A DNA stretch of 64,000 bases, taken from Acidobacteriota bacterium. GTDB taxonomy: Bacteria; Acidobacteriota; Terriglobia; Versatilivoradales; Versatilivoraceae. The position numbers were made by a program, and so were the translations under genes. Under the pieces are notes generated by a model that was given only the letters and a program-made list of their open reading frames with translations, did no database searches and was not told where the DNA came from. The stretch is from positions 1 to 64,000 of the forward strand of contig JAJDUG010000079.1 in assembly GCA_022826755.1 (NCBI GenBank), written 5' to 3'. Position 1 is the stretch's first letter; each line of letters begins with the position of its first letter. Of this stretch, positions 40,181-49,929 are shown piece after piece.

Positions 40181-42853
40181 TTACAGTTGATCCCGATACT
40201 CCCTCAACTTGCCCAGCTTTTCCTGAAACCGGATGAGACGGTTGCGATTGAGTTCGACGACTTTCTCCGGCGCATTGTTCATGAAGGCCTGGTTTTGCAG
40301 CCGCTGTCGGATCGGTGTCATTTCCCGCTCCACCTTGAGGATCTCCCTTTCGATCCGCCCCTTTTCCACTTGCCGGTCGATCAGACCCTCCAAGGGAATC
40401 TCCACCCCCACCCCGGACGCCACCGAGCGAGCCGAATGGTCTTCCCTGCCGACGGCGGCCACCACCTCGACCCGATCGCAGCGGGCCAGGTTGAGGATAT
40501 GGGGCCGGCTTTCCAGCAGGAACGAGCGCACTTCCGGTTCCGGACTGGCCAGCCGGACCGGGATTCTGCGCCCGGGATCCAGGTTGATCTCGGCCCGCAG
40601 GTTTCGGATCTTGGTGATGACGTCCTGCAGCATGCCGACTCGGGCTTCAGCCTCCGAGTCGGCCCAGTCCGGACGACCCTCGGGATAGGACTGGACGGCG
40701 ATGGAGAGCCCCTTGTGCGGCAACCGTTGCCAGATCTCCTCGGTGATGAAGGGCATAAAGGGATGCATCAGCCGAAGGGACTGATCGAAGACGACCAGCA
40801 GCACCCGGTAGGAAAGCCGATCCTCGGGAAGCTTGTCCCGGGCGACGATCTTGGGCTTGACGAACTCGATATACCAGTCGCAAAGCTCTCCCCAGAAAAA
40901 GTGGTAAATGGCGTGGCTGGATTCATGAAACCGATAGGCCTCCAACCCCTGGTTGACCTGGCGGGTGATGCCGGACAGCCTGGAAAGAATCCATCGGTCC
41001 ACCAGGGACAGATCCTTCCACTTGCGGGAAAGCTCTTCCATCTCGGCACCGGCATCGAAGCCCGGCGGCAGTTGGGACCGAATGCCATCCAGGTGCAGGG
41101 TCACCAGGCGAAAAGCATTCCAGACCTTGTTGGCAAAGGCCCGATGGCTGAGGATCTTCTCTTCGGAGAGGCTGATGTCGGTACCCGGCGCGGCCATGAT
41201 GGCCAGGGTGAAGCGAACCGCATCGGTACCGTACTCTTCCATCAGGTCCAGCGGATCCACCACGTTGCCCTTGGACTTGCTCATCTTCTTTCCTTCGGCA
41301 TCCCGAACCAGGCTGTTGATGTAGACGGTCCGGAAGGGGACGTCCCCGGCAAACTTGAGCCCGGCCATGATCATGCGGGCAACCCAGAAGAAGATGATGT
41401 CGAAGCCGGTGATCAGCAGGGAGGTCGGGTAGAACTGTTGCAGGTCCCGGGTCCGCTCGGGCCAACCCAGGGTGGAAAACGGCCACAGGCCCGAGCTGAA
41501 CCAGGTATCCAGGACGTCGGTCTCCGGCGTCAGCTCCCCGCTGGAGCAATGGGCACACTGCCGCGGTTCCTGCCGGGCCACATTGACTTCTCCGCAGTTC
41601 CGGCAGTGCCAGGCGGGAATGCGGTGCCCCCACCACAGTTGCCGGGAGATGCACCAGTCCTTGATGTTTCGCATCCACTCGAAATAGGTCTTGGACCAGT
41701 TGGCCGGCACAAATCGGATTCGGCCTTCCTCGACGGCCCGGATGGCCGGTTCAGCCAGGGGCCTGGTCTTGACGAACCACTGGGTGGAGAGAAGAGGCTC
41801 TATCACATCCTTGCAGCGATCGCACAGTCCCACGCTGTGGGTATGGGTTTCCACCTTTTCCACCAGGCCTTGCCGGTCCAGCTCCCTGACCACTGCTGCC
41901 CGGCAATCCGACCGGTCCAGTCCCTGGAACTCGCCCGCCGCATCGGTCATCCTTCCATCCTCATCCAGCACCGAAATCTGTTGCAGGCGATGTCGCAGTC
42001 CTATTTCGAAATCGTTGGGATCGTGCGCCGGCGTGACTTTCACCAGTCCGGTCCCGAATTCGGGATCCACAAAGGAATCGGCCACAATGGGAATCTCACG
42101 GCCGACCAAGGGCAGCCGCACTCCCTTGCCGGCCAGCCCCCGATACCGCTTGTCCTCGGGGTTGAAGGCCACCGCGGTATCCCCCAGCATCGTCTCCGGC
42201 CGCGTGGTGGCCACCGAGAGCGAACGGGCTCCGTCTGCCAGGGGATAACGCAGGGTGTACAATTTCCCCTGGGCGGGCTCCGCATTGACCTCCAGGTCGG
42301 AAAGCGCCGTACGGCAACGAACACACCAATTGATCAGCCGCTTGCCCCGGTAGATGAGTCCTTCCTCATGGAGCCTCACAAAGACTTCTCTCACCGCCCT
42401 GGACAGCCCCTCATCCAGGGTAAATCTCTCCCGTGTCCAGTCACAGGAGCCCCCCAAGCGGCGCAGCTGCCTCAAAATGGTGTTGCCGCTCTGCTCCTTC
42501 CACTCCCACACCCGACGCTCGAAGGCCTCCCTCCCCAATGCCTGGCGGGAGGTCCCCTCGGCTTCCAGTTGACGTTCCACCACGTTCTGGGTGGCTATGC
42601 CGGCGTGGTCGGTGCCCGGCAGCCAAAGCGTGTTGTACCCTTGCATCCTTCGCCAGCGGACAACGATGTCATGCAGCGTGTAGACCAGCATGTGCCCCAT
42701 GTGCAGAGAACCCGTCACATTGGGCGGAGGAATGACGATCACGAAGGGCGGACGGCCGGATTCGGCGTCGGCTACGAAAAGACGCTCCCTTTCCCAGAAC
42801 TCCATCCAGCCCGGCTCAACCGATTGGGGATCGTACGTCTTTGAAATTTCCAT
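40181..42853 (-). CDS. valS: Valyl-tRNA synthetase
   Basis: 890 aa class Ia synthetase. The HIGH-type motif is PPPNVTGSLHMGHML (about 40-54). The editing domain (about 190-340) contains VATTRPETMLGDTAVA. A zinc-type Cys pair pattern CRNCGEV...CAHCSSGE lies near 415-435. KMSKSKGNVVDPLDL is the KMSKS loop, the anticodon domain follows, and the C-terminal arm (RQVEKGRIEREILKVEREMT) is a coiled coil typical of ValRS. It charges tRNA-Val. A candidate promoter lies at 42918-42945. Confidence 0.96.
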   Translation of the reverse strand: MEISKTYDPQSVEPGWMEFWERERLFVADAESGRPPFVIVIPPPNVTGSLHMGHMLVYTLHDIVVRWRRMQGYNTLWLPGTDHAGIATQNVVERQLEAEGTSRQALGREAFERRVWEWKEQSGNTILRQLRRLGGSCDWTRERFTLDEGLSRAVREVFVRLHEEGLIYRGKRLINWCVRCRTALSDLEVNAEPAQGKLYTLRYPLADGARSLSVATTRPETMLGDTAVAFNPEDKRYRGLAGKGVRLPLVGREIPIVADSFVDPEFGTGLVKVTPAHDPNDFEIGLRHRLQQISVLDEDGRMTDAAGEFQGLDRSDCRAAVVRELDRQGLVEKVETHTHSVGLCDRCKDVIEPLLSTQWFVKTRPLAEPAIRAVEEGRIRFVPANWSKTYFEWMRNIKDWCISRQLWWGHRIPAWHCRNCGEVNVARQEPRQCAHCSSGELTPETDVLDTWFSSGLWPFSTLGWPERTRDLQQFYPTSLLITGFDIIFFWVARMIMAGLKFAGDVPFRTVYINSLVRDAEGKKMSKSKGNVVDPLDLMEEYGTDAVRFTLAIMAAPGTDISLSEEKILSHRAFANKVWNAFRLVTLHLDGIRSQLPPGFDAGAEMEELSRKWKDLSLVDRWILSRLSGITRQVNQGLEAYRFHESSHAIYHFFWGELCDWYIEFVKPKIVARDKLPEDRLSYRVLLVVFDQSLRLMHPFMPFITEEIWQRLPHKGLSIAVQSYPEGRPDWADSEAEARVGMLQDVITKIRNLRAEINLDPGRRIPVRLASPEPEVRSFLLESRPHILNLARCDRVEVVAAVGREDHSARSVASGVGVEIPLEGLIDRQVEKGRIEREILKVEREMTPIRQRLQNQAFMNNAPEKVVELNRNRLIRFQEKLGKLREYRDQL

Positions 42854-43045
42854 GCTGATGACTCTGAACGGCGGGGGTGTGCCGAGCTCTCAGTTCTCAC
42901 CGGGCCGCAGGCAGGCTATTGTAGCGCCGTCCCTCCAAAAGTGAAGGGAAAACACCAGTACCGGGAGGGGATGCATTGCGCGGGGGGACGGGACCCGGCA
43001 GGGGCCCGTTCGGCGGGGCTCCTTCAGTTCGTGTCGGTCGCCTGC
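42854..43045. other. Intergenic region between bamD and valS
   Basis: 192 bases containing the valS promoter candidate (42918-42945). I see no terminator after bamD. Confidence 0.4.
42918..42945 (-). promoter_or_regulatory. Candidate sigma-70 promoter for valS
   Basis: On the minus strand TTCACT (-35-like, 42945-42940), a 16-base spacer and TACAAT (-10, 42923-42918; five of six consensus bases) precede the valS ATG by about 65 bases. Confidence 0.4.
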
Positions 43046-44158
43046 CTACTCTTCGGAACCGGAATCCGGGGATGCCGACTCGTCGTCCTTCTCCCGTTGG
43101 GGACGGGTGACGATCTCGATACCCAGAGAGCCGCTGGGGACAGCGGTTGGAGCACCGGCTGCGGGAGTGGTCGTGGTCGTGGGACCTGCGGGGCCGCCAG
43201 GCTCCAGATTGATCTGCTCCGGTCCCAACAGCAGAGGCGGACGTTCGGCCTTGCGGGCCCGGGAGACATCGGGTCTCTTGGCGAACAGCAGGGCGAAGCG
43301 CCCCATCAGGGACCGCCTGGTCTCGTTTTCCAGGTCTTCCCGGGCGCGTGCCAAGGCGACCGGATCGACATCGGGAATGGGAAGTCCCAGCTTCTCCAGC
43401 TTTTTTCTGGACTCGCCTTCAAATTCGCTGAGCGGGTGGTACCGGACCACCAGGCCGTAGTAATACCCGGCCGCCACGATGTTCTGCTGCCTTTCACGCA
43501 CCCGGCCCAAGACGTAGAGGACCTCGTCCTGCCGGCTGAAATCGGCGTACTTGATGGCCGTTGCCGCGCGGTTGAAGGCCCCCCTGTAGTTTTTTCGAAC
43601 GAACTCGTGCTTGGCCACCCCCAGGTCACCTACCGCCAGGACCTCTTCAACCTCCCGCAGGTACTGGCGCGCTTCATCCACCAGGGGGCTCTCCGGATGT
43701 TCCGCGATAAAGTCCTGGAATTCCCTTTGGGCGGCCCTGGCCTGGGTGGCGTCCCGATTGGGCTTCTCCATCTGGCGATAGTGCGTCAGCGCAATGCGCA
43801 TCTGGGCGTCGTCGAGCTCCTCGCTGGTCGGGAAAAACGTCTTGAAGTCTTCATACTCGGCCTTGGCCTGGAGCAGGCCCGAGGTTCCACCCTGCTTGAA
43901 ATAGGAATCCGCAATGGCCAACTTGGCCCGTTCCTGGTATTCGCTGTCGGGGTAAGTGTTCAACAGGTTTTGAAAGACCAGGCGGCCCACGTCGTAACGG
44001 CCCTTGGCCACATCCTGCAGACCCTTTTCGTAAAGAATCTTGTCGGGCTCAGCCGCTCCGTCGGGGGTGATCACCTCCCCCTTCTTTCCTCCGAAGAAGC
44101 AACCCGAAAAGGTCAGGCTGAGCACAGCCAACCAAGCCAACGGTCTCCGACTTGTCAT
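43046..44158 (-). CDS. bamD: BamD/YfiO-type outer membrane assembly lipoprotein, 370 aa
   Basis: The lipoprotein signal ends TFSGC (Cys at 20). Then about five TPR-like helix pairs follow (residues 40-255: ILYEKGLQDVAKGRYDVGRL, FQNLLNTYPDSEYQERAKLA, PLVDEARQYLREVEEVLAVG, YYYGLVVRYHPLSEFEGESR). It belongs to the BAM complex that inserts beta-barrel proteins into the outer membrane, which this window needs for its TonB receptors. It is about 110 residues longer than the usual BamD because of a Pro/Thr/Gly-rich, probably disordered tail (residues ~290-370, TTTTTPAAGAPTAVPSGS). Confidence 0.88.
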   Translation of the reverse strand: MTSRRPLAWLAVLSLTFSGCFFGGKKGEVITPDGAAEPDKILYEKGLQDVAKGRYDVGRLVFQNLLNTYPDSEYQERAKLAIADSYFKQGGTSGLLQAKAEYEDFKTFFPTSEELDDAQMRIALTHYRQMEKPNRDATQARAAQREFQDFIAEHPESPLVDEARQYLREVEEVLAVGDLGVAKHEFVRKNYRGAFNRAATAIKYADFSRQDEVLYVLGRVRERQQNIVAAGYYYGLVVRYHPLSEFEGESRKKLEKLGLPIPDVDPVALARAREDLENETRRSLMGRFALLFAKRPDVSRARKAERPPLLLGPEQINLEPGGPAGPTTTTTPAAGAPTAVPSGSLGIEIVTRPQREKDDESASPDSGSEE

Positions 44159-44183
44159 GAACTCCTCCAGGAACGTCTCCTGA

Positions 44184-44870
44184 CTATCTCATTCCATGCT
44201 GGCCGCTATCGAAGCAACCAGCCGACCGATCGATCATTTGCCTTACCATGGCGCCGGGGTCCGGCGAGCCGAATATCTGGGAACCGGCAACCAGCACCTC
44301 CGCGCCGCTCCTGACCAGCGCGCACAGGTTGTCGAGACCCACGCCGCCGTCCACTTCTATTTTAACGGATAGTCCGCGCCGATCAATCATCTTTCGCAGG
44401 TCCTCGATCTTCCGCAGGGAGTAGGGGATGAACTTTTGGGCCCCGAAGCCGGGATTGACTGACATGATCAGCACGAAATCGACCAGGGACAGGACGTTTT
44501 CCAGAACCGACAGGGAGGTGGCCGGATTCAGAACCACTCCGGTCGACAATCCGCGGGAGCGGATCCGGTTCAAGGTCCGGTCCAGGTGGGCGCAGGCCTC
44601 GGCATGAACCGAGATCCAGTTGGCTCCCGCATCGGCAAAGGCCTCGATATAGGCGTCCGGATTTTCGATCATCAGATGGACATCCAGGGGAAGCCGGGCA
44701 ATCTTTCGGAGGGACGCCACTACGGGCGGACCCAGGGTGATGTTGGGCACAAAATGGCCGTCCATGACATCCAGGTGGAGCAGATGGGCGCCGGCATCTT
44801 CCACGGTTCGAACCTGCTCTCCCAGGGCAGCGAAATCCGCGGCCAGAATGGATGGTGCGATTTGAATCAT
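44184..44870 (-). CDS. rpe: Ribulose-phosphate 3-epimerase
   Basis: 228 aa TIM barrel. IAPSILAADFAALGEQ (Ser/Asp start), HLDVMDGHFVPNITLGPPVV (metal-binding His/Asp), DVHLMIENPDAYIEAF, MSVNPGFGAQKFIP (metal/catalytic loop), KIEVDGGVG (catalytic Asp) and VAGSQIFG are all present. It interconverts ribulose-5-phosphate and xylulose-5-phosphate in the pentose phosphate pathway. It starts 4 bases after the PASTA gene's stop. Confidence 0.95.
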   Translation of the reverse strand: MIQIAPSILAADFAALGEQVRTVEDAGAHLLHLDVMDGHFVPNITLGPPVVASLRKIARLPLDVHLMIENPDAYIEAFADAGANWISVHAEACAHLDRTLNRIRSRGLSTGVVLNPATSLSVLENVLSLVDFVLIMSVNPGFGAQKFIPYSLRKIEDLRKMIDRRGLSVKIEVDGGVGLDNLCALVRSGAEVLVAGSQIFGSPDPGAMVRQMIDRSAGCFDSGQHGMR

Positions 44871-44874
44871 CGGA

Positions 44875-45630
44875 CTAACGAGCCACCTCGAAATCGACCA
44901 GGCCTGCTTCCAGAATGATGTCGCCGGCCGCCGGGCTGTGTTCCAACACGGTCCCCGGGGCCAATCCTGGAAGGCTCTGGTAGTGGACCTCCCCCAACTC
45001 GATGTCCCACAGCGCCAAGGTTCGGGAGACCTCCGCCAGCCGCTTGCCCACCAGGTCGGGCATCAGGTAAGCCTCCCTGGTCCGGCCCGCCGAGATCAGC
45101 ATGTTGACCGTGGGCGATTGGGTCTGCTGCTCCCCGGGCAGGGGAAACTGGGACAGCACCAGGTCTTTCTTGGTGCTGTCGGAGCTGATGGTCGCGGTGA
45201 AACCGGGCGTGAGTCCCCTCTGGAGGAGCTGATAGCGTCCGGCCCTCAGCGTCTTCCCACGCAAGTCAGGCACCTGGATGCGCCGCGGCCCCAAGCTGAC
45301 CAGCACCTTGACGGTGCCGCGGCTCTTGAGGCGGCTCCCATCCGGCGGACTCTGAGTAATGATTGCGTCCGGGGGCACCTGGTCGTCGAAGCGGTGTCCT
45401 CTCACTTTGAGGACCAGTTCGGCACGGGAAATCCGCCGACCTGCCTCCTCCAGTGAGCGGCCCACCACATCCGGAACCGTGACTTCACTGCCGCGGATGG
45501 CCAAGCGCATGGCTGTCAGGCAACTCAACAAGGCAGCGCTGATGAGCACGCCGGCCAGGACGAGCACCCTCAGAAACCCAACCAGCTTCCCATGCCTCCT
45601 GCGATTCGGCTGGCGATCACGGTCGAACAC
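44875..45630 (-). CDS. Membrane-anchored PASTA-domain protein, 251 aa
   Basis: GTG start at 45630. A short cytoplasmic basic tail (RDRQPNRRRHGK) and one transmembrane helix (about 20-45) precede three tandem PASTA domains: VTVPDVVGRSLEEAGRRISR, IQVPDLRGKTLRAGRYQLLQ and YLMPDLVGKRLAEVSRTLAL begin them. PASTA domains bind muropeptides or beta-lactams. There is no kinase domain, so this is not a PknB homologue; PASTA-only proteins next to rpe are usual in acidobacteria. The role is probably sensing or binding cell wall. Confidence 0.88.
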   Translation of the reverse strand: MFDRDRQPNRRRHGKLVGFLRVLVLAGVLISAALLSCLTAMRLAIRGSEVTVPDVVGRSLEEAGRRISRAELVLKVRGHRFDDQVPPDAIITQSPPDGSRLKSRGTVKVLVSLGPRRIQVPDLRGKTLRAGRYQLLQRGLTPGFTATISSDSTKKDLVLSQFPLPGEQQTQSPTVNMLISAGRTREAYLMPDLVGKRLAEVSRTLALWDIELGEVHYQSLPGLAPGTVLEHSPAAGDIILEAGLVDFEVAR

Positions 45631-45633
45631 GGC

Positions 45634-45673
45634 GAAAATTTACCACAGCCACGACAGGGCTTCACAAATTTTC
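45634..45673. promoter_or_regulatory. 8-bp inverted repeat GAAAATTT...AAATTTTC between divergent genes
   Basis: Two half-sites 24 bases apart lie directly upstream of the divergent PASTA and ROK kinase genes. They could be an operator or simply the AT-rich promoter area. Weak evidence. Confidence 0.25.
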
Positions 45674-45777
45674 TGGCAAAAGAGCGCGCAAGCTGCGACC
45701 CTTTTTCGAAGCCCTGGTGGTGGGTCGGCCATCTCGGGGTCGCTACCGGCCGCTTGCCGCCCGAGAGAGAAGCTCAT

Positions 45778-46779
45778 ATGGGAAAGAAAGATGGCCTCAT
45801 GGTCGGGGTCGACCTCGGGGGGACCAGCTTGACGGCAGTGGCTCTGGACGGCCGGGGCCGCGTGCTCGCCTCCAGGAAGAGGCCCACTTGTCCCGACCTG
45901 GGTCCCGAGGGCGTCACCCGGAGAATCGCGGCAACGGTGCGCAAGCTCCTGAAGGACCTGGGAAAGAAATCGAAACGGGTTCAGGGAGTCGGGATCGGTG
46001 CTCCGGGAACGGTGGATCCCGAGAAGGGAGTGGTGCTCTATGCCCCGAACCTGAGTTGGCAGGACCATCCCTTGGCGGAAATGCTCAGCCGGTTCCTGAG
46101 GCTGCCGGTGACGCTCGACAACGACGTCAACGGAGGCGCAGTCGGCGAACATGTCCTCGGTTCCGGACAAGGCGCCGAAACCCTGGTGGCGATCTTCGTG
46201 GGAACCGGCATTGGTGGCGGCCTCATTCTGAACAACCGGCTCTACCACGGAAGCTGCGGGGGGGCCGGAGAGGTGGGTCACATAAAGATCCTGGCCGACG
46301 GGCCTCTCTGCGGATGCGGGCGCGTAGGCTGCGCCGAAGGATTGGCCAGCCGCACGGCCATGGAGCGCGACATGCGTCGCGCCGTCGATTCGGGGCGTCC
46401 CAGCCTGGTTCCGGGCATCATGGCCAGGATGGGCCGGGAGCGCATGACCAGCCGGGTCATTCAGGAGGCGCTGCGGCAGGGAGACCCCCTCATGCGGGAA
46501 ATTCTGCAACGAGCCCAGAACTGCCTGGGGCTCCTGGTGGCAAGCCTGGTCAACCTGCTGGACCCGGATTGCGTGGTGATTGGCGGTGGCATCGCGGATC
46601 GGTTGCAGGACGAGTTCCTGGGGCCGATTCGGGAGACGGCCGCCCGGCATATTCTCAGGGCGCCACAACTGAAACCGGTCAGAATCGTGCCCTCTCGATT
46701 GGGCGACAACGCCGGCGCAATCGGCGCAGCCGTGATTGCCTGGAACCGGCTGGCAGGCATCGATCCGGTCGATTCCTGA
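45778..46779 (+). CDS. ROK-family sugar kinase (glucokinase type), 333 aa
   Basis: The ATP motif VGVDLGGTSLTAVALD opens the protein. The ROK signature spans GGAGEVGHIKIL, and the zinc motif CGCGRVGCAEGLAS follows. The sugar-site Asp is in LDNDVNGGAVGE, and ATP motif 2 is FVGTGIGGGLIL. There is no N-terminal winged helix, so it is a kinase, not a NagC/XylR-type repressor. It most likely makes glucose-6-phosphate in the cytosol. ATG 45778 was chosen over the longer open frame since GAGAGA precedes it and the ATP motif begins ten residues on. Confidence 0.9.
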   Translation: MGKKDGLMVGVDLGGTSLTAVALDGRGRVLASRKRPTCPDLGPEGVTRRIAATVRKLLKDLGKKSKRVQGVGIGAPGTVDPEKGVVLYAPNLSWQDHPLAEMLSRFLRLPVTLDNDVNGGAVGEHVLGSGQGAETLVAIFVGTGIGGGLILNNRLYHGSCGGAGEVGHIKILADGPLCGCGRVGCAEGLASRTAMERDMRRAVDSGRPSLVPGIMARMGRERMTSRVIQEALRQGDPLMREILQRAQNCLGLLVASLVNLLDPDCVVIGGGIADRLQDEFLGPIRETAARHILRAPQLKPVRIVPSRLGDNAGAIGAAVIAWNRLAGIDPVDS

Positions 46780-46884
46780 AATACAGCCCGCGATGCCGCC
46801 AGAGGGAGTCTGACACGCGAACAGAGCCCCAACGGCACGAATTTGCTTCGGAAGTCGGAGCGGTTGGCGCTAAAATCCTGGATC

Positions 46885-47580
46885 ATGCTTCAGGTCTCAG
46901 TGGCGGCGCCCTGCAACGGCTCCGGTAAAACATCGCTCCTGCTGGCCATTCTGCAAGCCTTTCCGGGCGCTTTTGCAACCGCCAAGTTCACCACCATCTA
47001 TCGGGAGGAACAGTTCTGCCCGGTCGGAGACAGCGGCTGCCCCTGCCATCGCCTGGAGGGGAGTTTCCTGCTGTGCGAAGACCTCGATATTCTGGCTCAA
47101 CCCGATACGGACACGGGGAAACTGGTGCAGGCCGGCGCCAGACAGACATTCTGGGGTGTGGCCCGGCCTGACGGATACCCGGCACTGGTGGATCTGCTCC
47201 GCAGGGATCGCTTCCGCGAAAGCACCCTGCTGTTGACCGAGGGGAACACCGTCCTGGGACACCTGGCGCCCGATTTGCTGCTGTTCGTCGTGAATCCCCT
47301 GCTTCCCCGGGATCGGTGGAAGGGCGACTCCGAACGGCTCCTGGAGGCAGCCGACCTGGTGGTGGTCAACCCGTTCCTTCCGGAAGCCGACCGGTCCGGC
47401 GCCGCCCAAGACCCTTCCATCGGACAGGCATTGGATCGCCATGCCGACAAATGCGTCCGCGGTCGAGCCGGCGTGCGGCTGGACCGCTGGAAAGACCGGC
47501 GCCCCTTCGAGGCCATCCAGGCGCTGCTGAAGGATTCTGCGAGGCCACCCGTCCCGGAGTGGGTGGCGGACGGACCTTGA
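46885..47580 (+). CDS. P-loop NTPase of unknown function, 231 aa
   Basis: ATG 46885 starts MLQVSVAAPCNGSGKTSLLL, with the Walker A motif APCNGSGKT at residues 8-16. A Cys cluster follows (CPVGDSGCPC, residues ~46-55). TEGNTVLGHLAPDLLLFVVN is a probable Walker B/switch region. The layout resembles MobB-like P-loop proteins that hand on cofactors, and the Cys group could bind a metal or Fe-S cluster. I cannot assign it more closely. It follows the ROK gene by 105 bases and precedes slt by 26. Confidence 0.72.
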   Translation: MLQVSVAAPCNGSGKTSLLLAILQAFPGAFATAKFTTIYREEQFCPVGDSGCPCHRLEGSFLLCEDLDILAQPDTDTGKLVQAGARQTFWGVARPDGYPALVDLLRRDRFRESTLLLTEGNTVLGHLAPDLLLFVVNPLLPRDRWKGDSERLLEAADLVVVNPFLPEADRSGAAQDPSIGQALDRHADKCVRGRAGVRLDRWKDRRPFEAIQALLKDSARPPVPEWVADGP

Positions 47581-47606
47581 GCCGACTTCATTCCTTCCCC
47601 ACTCCA

Positions 47607-49868
47607 ATGATCGATTCCAAAGTGGCGGCTTGGCTGGAAAAGGACGCGGCCCCGGATCGCCTCCTCCGGGGCGCCCCTGCGATCCTGCTAATCCTGCTTC
47701 TGTTCCCCTCCGCTTGGGGCGCCGGAGCCCTGGCCCAGGGCTCGGACGAGGTCCGTTTCGAGCAGCTTTGCCGCAATTTGGTGCACGAAAACTCCCCTTC
47801 CGCCCGACAGGAACTGCTGGAGTTCAGCCGACAGAACCCGCAGAGTCCTCTGGCTGCACTCGGGTACTACCTGCTGGGCTACCGGGACCTTCAGCAGGGT
47901 CGTCCGGAATCGGCGCTGGATGCACTGGAACTGGCGCTGCTCGGTGCCGACCAGGTCCCCATCCCGGATTTCATCCTCTATCACCACGCCAAGGCCCTGC
48001 ACGAGCTCAATCGTCCCGCAGGCGCCATCGAGGGGTGGCTGACCTACCTGAGGCGGTTTCCCCGAGGCCATTTTGCCCGGAAGGCCATCGCATTCCTCTG
48101 GGAAGACGCTCTCATGGCGGGAAGCCCTCAACTTATACTTGATTCTCATCGGGATTGGCCCCATCTGTCCAAGTCTGCCGAAGCCCTCTTCTACACCGCG
48201 GCGGCTCATGAGTCCAGGGGAGAAACCCGACGATCCATCGACGGCTACCTCCGCCTGCACTACCGGTTTCCCTTGAGCCGGGTGAGCCCGAAAGCTCTGG
48301 CGGCCATCAAACGCCTGCAGCTCGACCACCCCGGGGAGTCCTTCGAGGTCCCACCTGGCTGGAAGCGGGCGCGGGCGGAAGAGCTCTTCAAGGGAAAACG
48401 CTACCGGCAGGCGGTGGAGGCATTGAACGCAGCCCTGGAAACGACCGGCTCACCCGCCGAAAAGGCCAGGCTTCAGTTGTGGCGGGCCATTTCCGAATTT
48501 CACTCCAGAAGGCAACGGGAATCGCTCCGAACACTGCAGGCCTTGCCGTCCGAATTTGCGCTGCAGCCTCAGGCCTTGTTCTACCGGGCCGAGAACTACC
48601 GCCGACTCGCCGACGACGCTTCATTCCTCCGAACAGTTCGCCGGATAGAGCAGCGTTACCCCAGGTCCTCCTGGCTGGAGAGAGCCTGGTTCAGCCTGGC
48701 GAACTCCCGGTTGGTCAAGCGCGATCTGGATGAGGCCAACCGCTTCTACCGCAAGATGGCCGACCGTTTCGCGAGCGGAGCACGGGTCACACGCGCCCAC
48801 TGGCGTGTGGCCTGGCACCACTACAGGCAACGCAACCATCGCAGTGCCCTTGCCCTGTTCACCGAACACCTCCAGCGGTTTCCGCGATCGCCTCACCGGC
48901 CGGCCGCTCTCTACTGGACCGCTCGCATCCGGGAGGATTCCGGAGATTCCGCCCAAGCCCGGGCCATTTACCAGTCAATCACCGAGCTCTTCAGCAACCA
49001 CTACTATGCTCAACGGTCCAGGGAGCGCCTGGCAGGAAACCCGCCGGCCAGGGAAGACCAGTCGGCGCTGGAGCCGACGCTTTCCGGGATTCTGGACCGT
49101 TTCAAGGGCCGCACCGCCGCCCGATTCTCCTCCAAGGCCGCTCAGGTTCCCGACCTGCCGGGACAGCTCTCCGCCAGAGTCAGGACGCTTGGCTTGATCC
49201 ATATGTTCGAGGCCGCGGCCGGAGAGTTCCTCCGAACCAGCCCGAACACGCGAGGCACACAACTTCAGGCAGCCATGCTCCTCCACCGGGGAGGCCACTA
49301 CCGGGCCTCCACTTCCCACTTGCAGCAACTCTTCCCGGGGTTTGTCTACCGGTCCCTGGCCACCCTTCCCAGAGAAATCTGGCGGATGCTCCTACCCATC
49401 GAATACGCCCCGCTCTTTGCTCGGGAAGCCCGAAGACACGGGCTCGATCCCTACCTGCTGGTGGCGCTGGTCCGCCAGGAATCAGCATTCGACCGCCGAG
49501 CCGTTTCGGTGGCGCAGGCCCGGGGACTGATGCAGCTCATTCCCCCTACGGCCAAAACAGTGGCGCGCCAACTTCAATTGGACCGCTTCTCAATTGACCA
49601 ACTCTTCCTTCCGCAGTTGAACATTCGCCTGGGAAGCCAGTACCTGGCCGACCGCCTGGCACAGTTCGGAGGAAACGTCGACCAGGCCGTGGCCAGCTAC
49701 AACGCCGGGCCCGACCCTGTCACCCTGTGGCTCAGCGAGGGCGACTACCGGGAAGCGGCCGAGTTCGTGGAAAATATTCCCTTCACCGAGACCAGGAACT
49801 ACGTCAAGATCTTCCACCGCAACTACCGTTTGTATCAACAGCTTTACGGTGAGGCCCTCGGAGAATAG
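47607..49868 (+). CDS. slt: Soluble lytic transglycosylase (Slt70-like), 753 aa
   Basis: A signal/anchor segment (about residues 22-45) is followed by a long helical superhelix of TPR-like repeats (about 55-560; FEQLCRNLVHENSPSARQEL, YYLLGYRDLQQGRPESALDA) and a C-terminal SLT domain. The catalytic Glu625 lies in VRQESAFDRR, with GLMQLIPPTA, NIRLGSQYLADRL and AVASYNAGP as the goose-lysozyme motifs. The enzyme cleaves the MurNAc-GlcNAc bond of peptidoglycan to give anhydro-muropeptides. ATG 47607 begins the signal segment; the open frame further upstream is not coding-like. Confidence 0.92.
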   Translation: MIDSKVAAWLEKDAAPDRLLRGAPAILLILLLFPSAWGAGALAQGSDEVRFEQLCRNLVHENSPSARQELLEFSRQNPQSPLAALGYYLLGYRDLQQGRPESALDALELALLGADQVPIPDFILYHHAKALHELNRPAGAIEGWLTYLRRFPRGHFARKAIAFLWEDALMAGSPQLILDSHRDWPHLSKSAEALFYTAAAHESRGETRRSIDGYLRLHYRFPLSRVSPKALAAIKRLQLDHPGESFEVPPGWKRARAEELFKGKRYRQAVEALNAALETTGSPAEKARLQLWRAISEFHSRRQRESLRTLQALPSEFALQPQALFYRAENYRRLADDASFLRTVRRIEQRYPRSSWLERAWFSLANSRLVKRDLDEANRFYRKMADRFASGARVTRAHWRVAWHHYRQRNHRSALALFTEHLQRFPRSPHRPAALYWTARIREDSGDSAQARAIYQSITELFSNHYYAQRSRERLAGNPPAREDQSALEPTLSGILDRFKGRTAARFSSKAAQVPDLPGQLSARVRTLGLIHMFEAAAGEFLRTSPNTRGTQLQAAMLLHRGGHYRASTSHLQQLFPGFVYRSLATLPREIWRMLLPIEYAPLFAREARRHGLDPYLLVALVRQESAFDRRAVSVAQARGLMQLIPPTAKTVARQLQLDRFSIDQLFLPQLNIRLGSQYLADRLAQFGGNVDQAVASYNAGPDPVTLWLSEGDYREAAEFVENIPFTETRNYVKIFHRNYRLYQQLYGEALGE

Positions 49869-49929
49869 CCAGCTTGCAGCGCCCGGACCACGAGTTCGAC
49901 AGCCTCCTCGTGCGAGTCCAACGCCGGCG

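Noticed and set aside
40187-42844. 885-codon plus-strand frame opposite valS
   Set aside because: Almost exactly mirrors valS; composition is that of an antisense frame in GC-rich DNA and it has no domain or ribosome binding site.
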